From NCBI GenBank assembly GCA_049297855.1, contig JBAQVB010000055.1, positions 1 through 8,145 on the forward strand: a stretch of 8,145 nucleotides of DNA. The letters run 5' to 3'. Below, piece by piece: positions 6,424-8,145 of this stretch. The position numbers and the translations under genes were made by a program. Origin of the DNA: CAXYVX01 sp049297855. Lineage in GTDB: Bacteria > Patescibacteriota > Saccharimonadia > Saccharimonadales > Saccharimonadaceae. Each line of letters begins with the position of its first letter. Position 1 is the first letter of the stretch. The notes under the pieces were generated by a model. It was not told the DNA's origin. It saw only the letters and a program-made list of their open reading frames with translations, and searched no databases.

Positions 6424-6432
6424 ATTGTAGCA
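6424..6432 (-). promoter_or_regulatory. extended -10 promoter of the sortase-like gene
   Basis: TGC-TACAAT (6432-6424, minus strand) is followed 9 nt later by the ATG at 6414. The predicted transcript would carry only about 2-4 nt of leader, and the gap holds no Shine-Dalgarno. No good -35 is seen at 16-18 nt. It lies back to back with the promoter at 6452-6480. Confidence 0.5.
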
Positions 6433-6451
6433 CGAAATTATTCAAAAGGCC

Positions 6452-6480
6452 TTGCGCTAACATTTTTTTTGTGCTAGACT
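6452..6480 (+). promoter_or_regulatory. promoter of the large repeat-bearing protein
   Basis: TTGCGC (6452-6457), a 17-nt spacer ending in TGC, then TAGACT (6475-6480). The spacer contains a run of eight T (6463-6470). Initiation near 6487 would give a leader of about 33 nt carrying the short upstream ORF. Confidence 0.65.
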
Positions 6481-6496
6481 CACGGCAGGAAAAATT

Positions 6497-6523
6497 ATGA
6501 AACAGAACAGGAGATGGCAATGA
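6497..6523 (+). CDS. possible 8-codon upstream ORF (MKQNRRWQ)
   Basis: ATG 6497 is preceded at 6 nt by AGGA (6487-6490), and the frame ends in TGA at 6521-6523. That stop overlaps the next start as ATGA, a classic coupling arrangement. Its AGG-AGA arginine pair doubles as the Shine-Dalgarno of the downstream gene. Whether it is translated cannot be told from sequence. Confidence 0.35.
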   Translation: MKQNRRWQ

Positions 6524-8145
6524 GTAGTAAAAATAATGCCCCAGGCAGCTCGAATGGCCCAACGCTAGAGCGCATGATTCAAGCCGGTAAAGATTTAAAC
6601 GCAGAAAAAACCTCGGAAAATTTAGAAAAACAAGAGGCCGAAGTTGCTGGAAAAAATGCTGTTCGTGACACGACGAACCTAAAAACTACTGTTGCCAAAA
6701 ATGCCGTTACTCTAGATGATGTTAGGGCCGCCGTCGCAAGGCACGAACAAGAACGTTATCCCGCCATCACTCGTAGTGGCGACGCGACGCGACCAACTGC
6801 GAGCTCGTCGCTATCATCACCGGAAAGAGTTGTGCGCAACTTGACCGGAACCGGCTGGGCTGAACAAGCTAAACCGTCTGAGGCGGCGCGACCATCGCTA
6901 AAACCGGTTCCATTGCCCGATTCCGCAGGCGCCGAGAAACCAGAACCAGAATCAGAACGCGATCTTCTTTATGATGATCCTCGATCGGTTGCGAATAATG
7001 AAACTCATGAACCTGGCGATCTATCTAATTTGCCAAATCTATCGCAGGTCGGTTGGGATGAGAAATTTGGTCCATCAGATGATGATAAAGCGCCCAGCGA
7101 TGATAAAACATCCGCAGCTGCTAGTGCTGAAAACACTCGTGATAATGATCGTCAGACACCGTCGACGCACCTAGAAAATCTTTATGATACCCCGTTGCCG
7201 ACAGAGGAAGAGCGGGCCGAATTAGCCGAGATAGCCGAGCAGAAGAGGCAGACCACCCAGGCCGAAGAACGAGAGCGTAGTCTTTATGACAAGCTGCCTC
7301 CGACTAAAGAAGAACAGGCCGCCCAAGCCAGGGAACGAGAACGCATTCTTCTTTATGATGACCCTCGGCCAGCTGCAGATCATAAAACCCAGGAGCCGGA
7401 TGGCGCTGAAAGTGGTGAGCAAAACGGGCAAGGTAGCGTAAAGATAATTAAGCTCACACCTGGCGGGAATCATGCGCCCGCGACTGCCAGTAATGAAAAC
7501 GGAGCTGATAATGGCGACCATAATGACTCGCCAACCACTAAAGCCCATGAACGCGCCAAAACCCCAGAGGAGTTGAACGCTCGGGCAAAACGACTTATCG
7601 ATCTAGCGGCAGCACTTAATTTTGCTAAACAGAGCAGCAATCTTACACCTGCGGCTGTGGCTGGTGTTCAGCGCGAGTTTGACGAAACGGCGAATGACAT
7701 GAGTCCCGATGAGCTAAAACGCGCGTTGATTGCCTCTGCCGGACGCTCGTCTGATAATAAAGCGCATGACGCCAACCAAAACACGCCTCATGACGCCGTA
7801 AATAATTTCAGGACGCGCATTCAGGATGAAGCCGGGAAGTTCGCTGCATCGGGTAGTAACAGTGATAGCGACACTATAAATACTACGCTCGGTGCCTTGC
7901 GCGAGGCATTGGCTCAGCAAGGTGCTGATATTCTGGAATCGTCCCAGTTAGATCCCAATAGTGATGAATATAAAAACTTAGCCTATCAGCTCGACGCTGA
8001 ATTGAATAAGCTTAATGACACTATAGCCACGGCACGTGAGGCCGCGAAATCGGGTAAAACAGATAAAACAGCGGACGATCAACCAACTCGCGTGCTGCCA
8101 CCGGAGCCAAACATGAAAAAGTTTGAGGATGAAACCGAGGGCTAT
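6520..8145 (+). CDS. large acidic repeat-bearing protein of unknown function (3' truncated)
   Basis: The frame is open for 542 codons to the window edge with no stop. ATG 6520 follows AGGAG (6509-6513) by 6 nt. I do not recognise the family. The visible part is very hydrophilic, rich in Asp, Glu, Lys, Ala and Asn, with no signal peptide or membrane segment, and most of it looks disordered. A motif of the form LYD recurs four times: LLYDDPR (149-155), NLYDTPLP (220-227), SLYDKLPP (254-261) and LLYDDPRP (277-284). Charged helical stretches around 228-275 could be coiled coil. Residues from about 315 on (TPEELNARAKRLIDLAAALN begins at 348) look more helical. It is divergent from the sortase-like gene, whose own N-terminus is also a charged cytoplasmic region. 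An envelope-related role is possible, but context is the only support. Confidence 0.8.
   Translation, partial: MSSKNNAPGSSNGPTLERMIQAGKDLNAEKTSENLEKQEAEVAGKNAVRDTTNLKTTVAKNAVTLDDVRAAVARHEQERYPAITRSGDATRPTASSSLSSPERVVRNLTGTGWAEQAKPSEAARPSLKPVPLPDSAGAEKPEPESERDLLYDDPRSVANNETHEPGDLSNLPNLSQVGWDEKFGPSDDDKAPSDDKTSAAASAENTRDNDRQTPSTHLENLYDTPLPTEEERAELAEIAEQKRQTTQAEERERSLYDKLPPTKEEQAAQARERERILLYDDPRPAADHKTQEPDGAESGEQNGQGSVKIIKLTPGGNHAPATASNENGADNGDHNDSPTTKAHERAKTPEELNARAKRLIDLAAALNFAKQSSNLTPAAVAGVQREFDETANDMSPDELKRALIASAGRSSDNKAHDANQNTPHDAVNNFRTRIQDEAGKFAASGSNSDSDTINTTLGALREALAQQGADILESSQLDPNSDEYKNLAYQLDAELNKLNDTIATAREAAKSGKTDKTADDQPTRVLPPEPNMKKFEDETEGY
6952..7020 (+). repeat. internal protein repeat, copy 1 (LLYDDPR unit)
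   Basis: Residues 145-167 of the large protein, starting SERDLLYDDPRSVA, match residues 272-295 at the protein and DNA level. CTTCTTTATGATGA is identical in both copies. Two shorter, more diverged LYD units lie between them. Confidence 0.7.
7333..7404 (+). repeat. internal protein repeat, copy 2 (LLYDDPR unit)
   Basis: Residues 272-295, starting ERERILLYDDPRPAA and continuing through TQEPDG, parallel THEPGD in copy 1. The DNA identity suggests a recent internal duplication or gene conversion and not just compositional similarity. Confidence 0.7.

Noticed and set aside
6446..6453. AAGGCCTT palindrome between the divergent promoters as an operator
   Set aside because: An 8-bp palindrome of this kind is expected by chance, and no second copy or flanking symmetry is seen.
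1..8145. tRNA, rRNA, CRISPR arrays, insertion sequences and attachment sites
   Set aside because: I looked for cloverleaf-type inverted repeats, regularly spaced direct repeats and transposase motifs and found none.

Overview
The window reads as a piece of a small-genome bacterium, most likely a member of the Patescibacteria (CPR), with Candidatus Saccharibacteria my best guess. The case rests on gene style: a short type IV pilin-like protein, a compact IF-2, a four-domain S1 protein, a sortase-like enzyme with a long cytoplasmic N-terminus, and a surface protein ending in a TGP-type sorting signal. UGA is not read as a sense codon in any gene. The lineage is an inference and no marker here proves it.

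Layout. At 1-50 there may be the last 15 codons of a plus-strand gene, followed by a bidirectional hairpin terminator (72-98). On the minus strand, 1205-753 encodes an ImmA/IrrE-like HExxH metallopeptidase with a C-terminal zinc ribbon, and 730-134 encodes a type IV pilin-like protein. Divergently, 1301-1774 encodes a Ser/Thr/Pro-rich surface protein with an N-terminal membrane anchor and a C-terminal VAATG-type sortase signal. Next come rpsA (1898-2938), preceded by a strong promoter and a structured 5' leader, and infB (3020-4918), separated from rpsA by a spacer with two hairpins. Convergent with infB is a minus-strand sortase-like gene (6414-4930). Divergent from it is a large acidic, repeat-bearing protein of unknown function (6520 to beyond 8145), which is open to the window edge and preceded by an overlapping 8-codon upstream ORF.

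How the parts fit. rpsA and infB are translation housekeeping. The rest looks like envelope biology: a pilin, a likely sortase substrate, and a likely sortase. Promoters are unusually legible. Three have a TTGYGY -35, 17-bp spacing and an extended TGC-TAnnnT -10. The three minus-strand genes lack Shine-Dalgarno sites and have a TGC-TAnnnT element 6-9 nt before an ATG, the arrangement expected for leaderless or near-leaderless mRNAs. The plus-strand genes have Shine-Dalgarno sites.

Most notable: the ATG matching this leaderless spacing for the pilin (708) is out of frame with the pilin across a run of exactly 10 C (coding strand). One extra C would join them. This is either a phase-variable switch caught off or a homopolymer sequencing error. 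The rpsA leader contains two perfect 8-bp pairings that compete or interlock next to the ribosome binding site, suggesting translational control.
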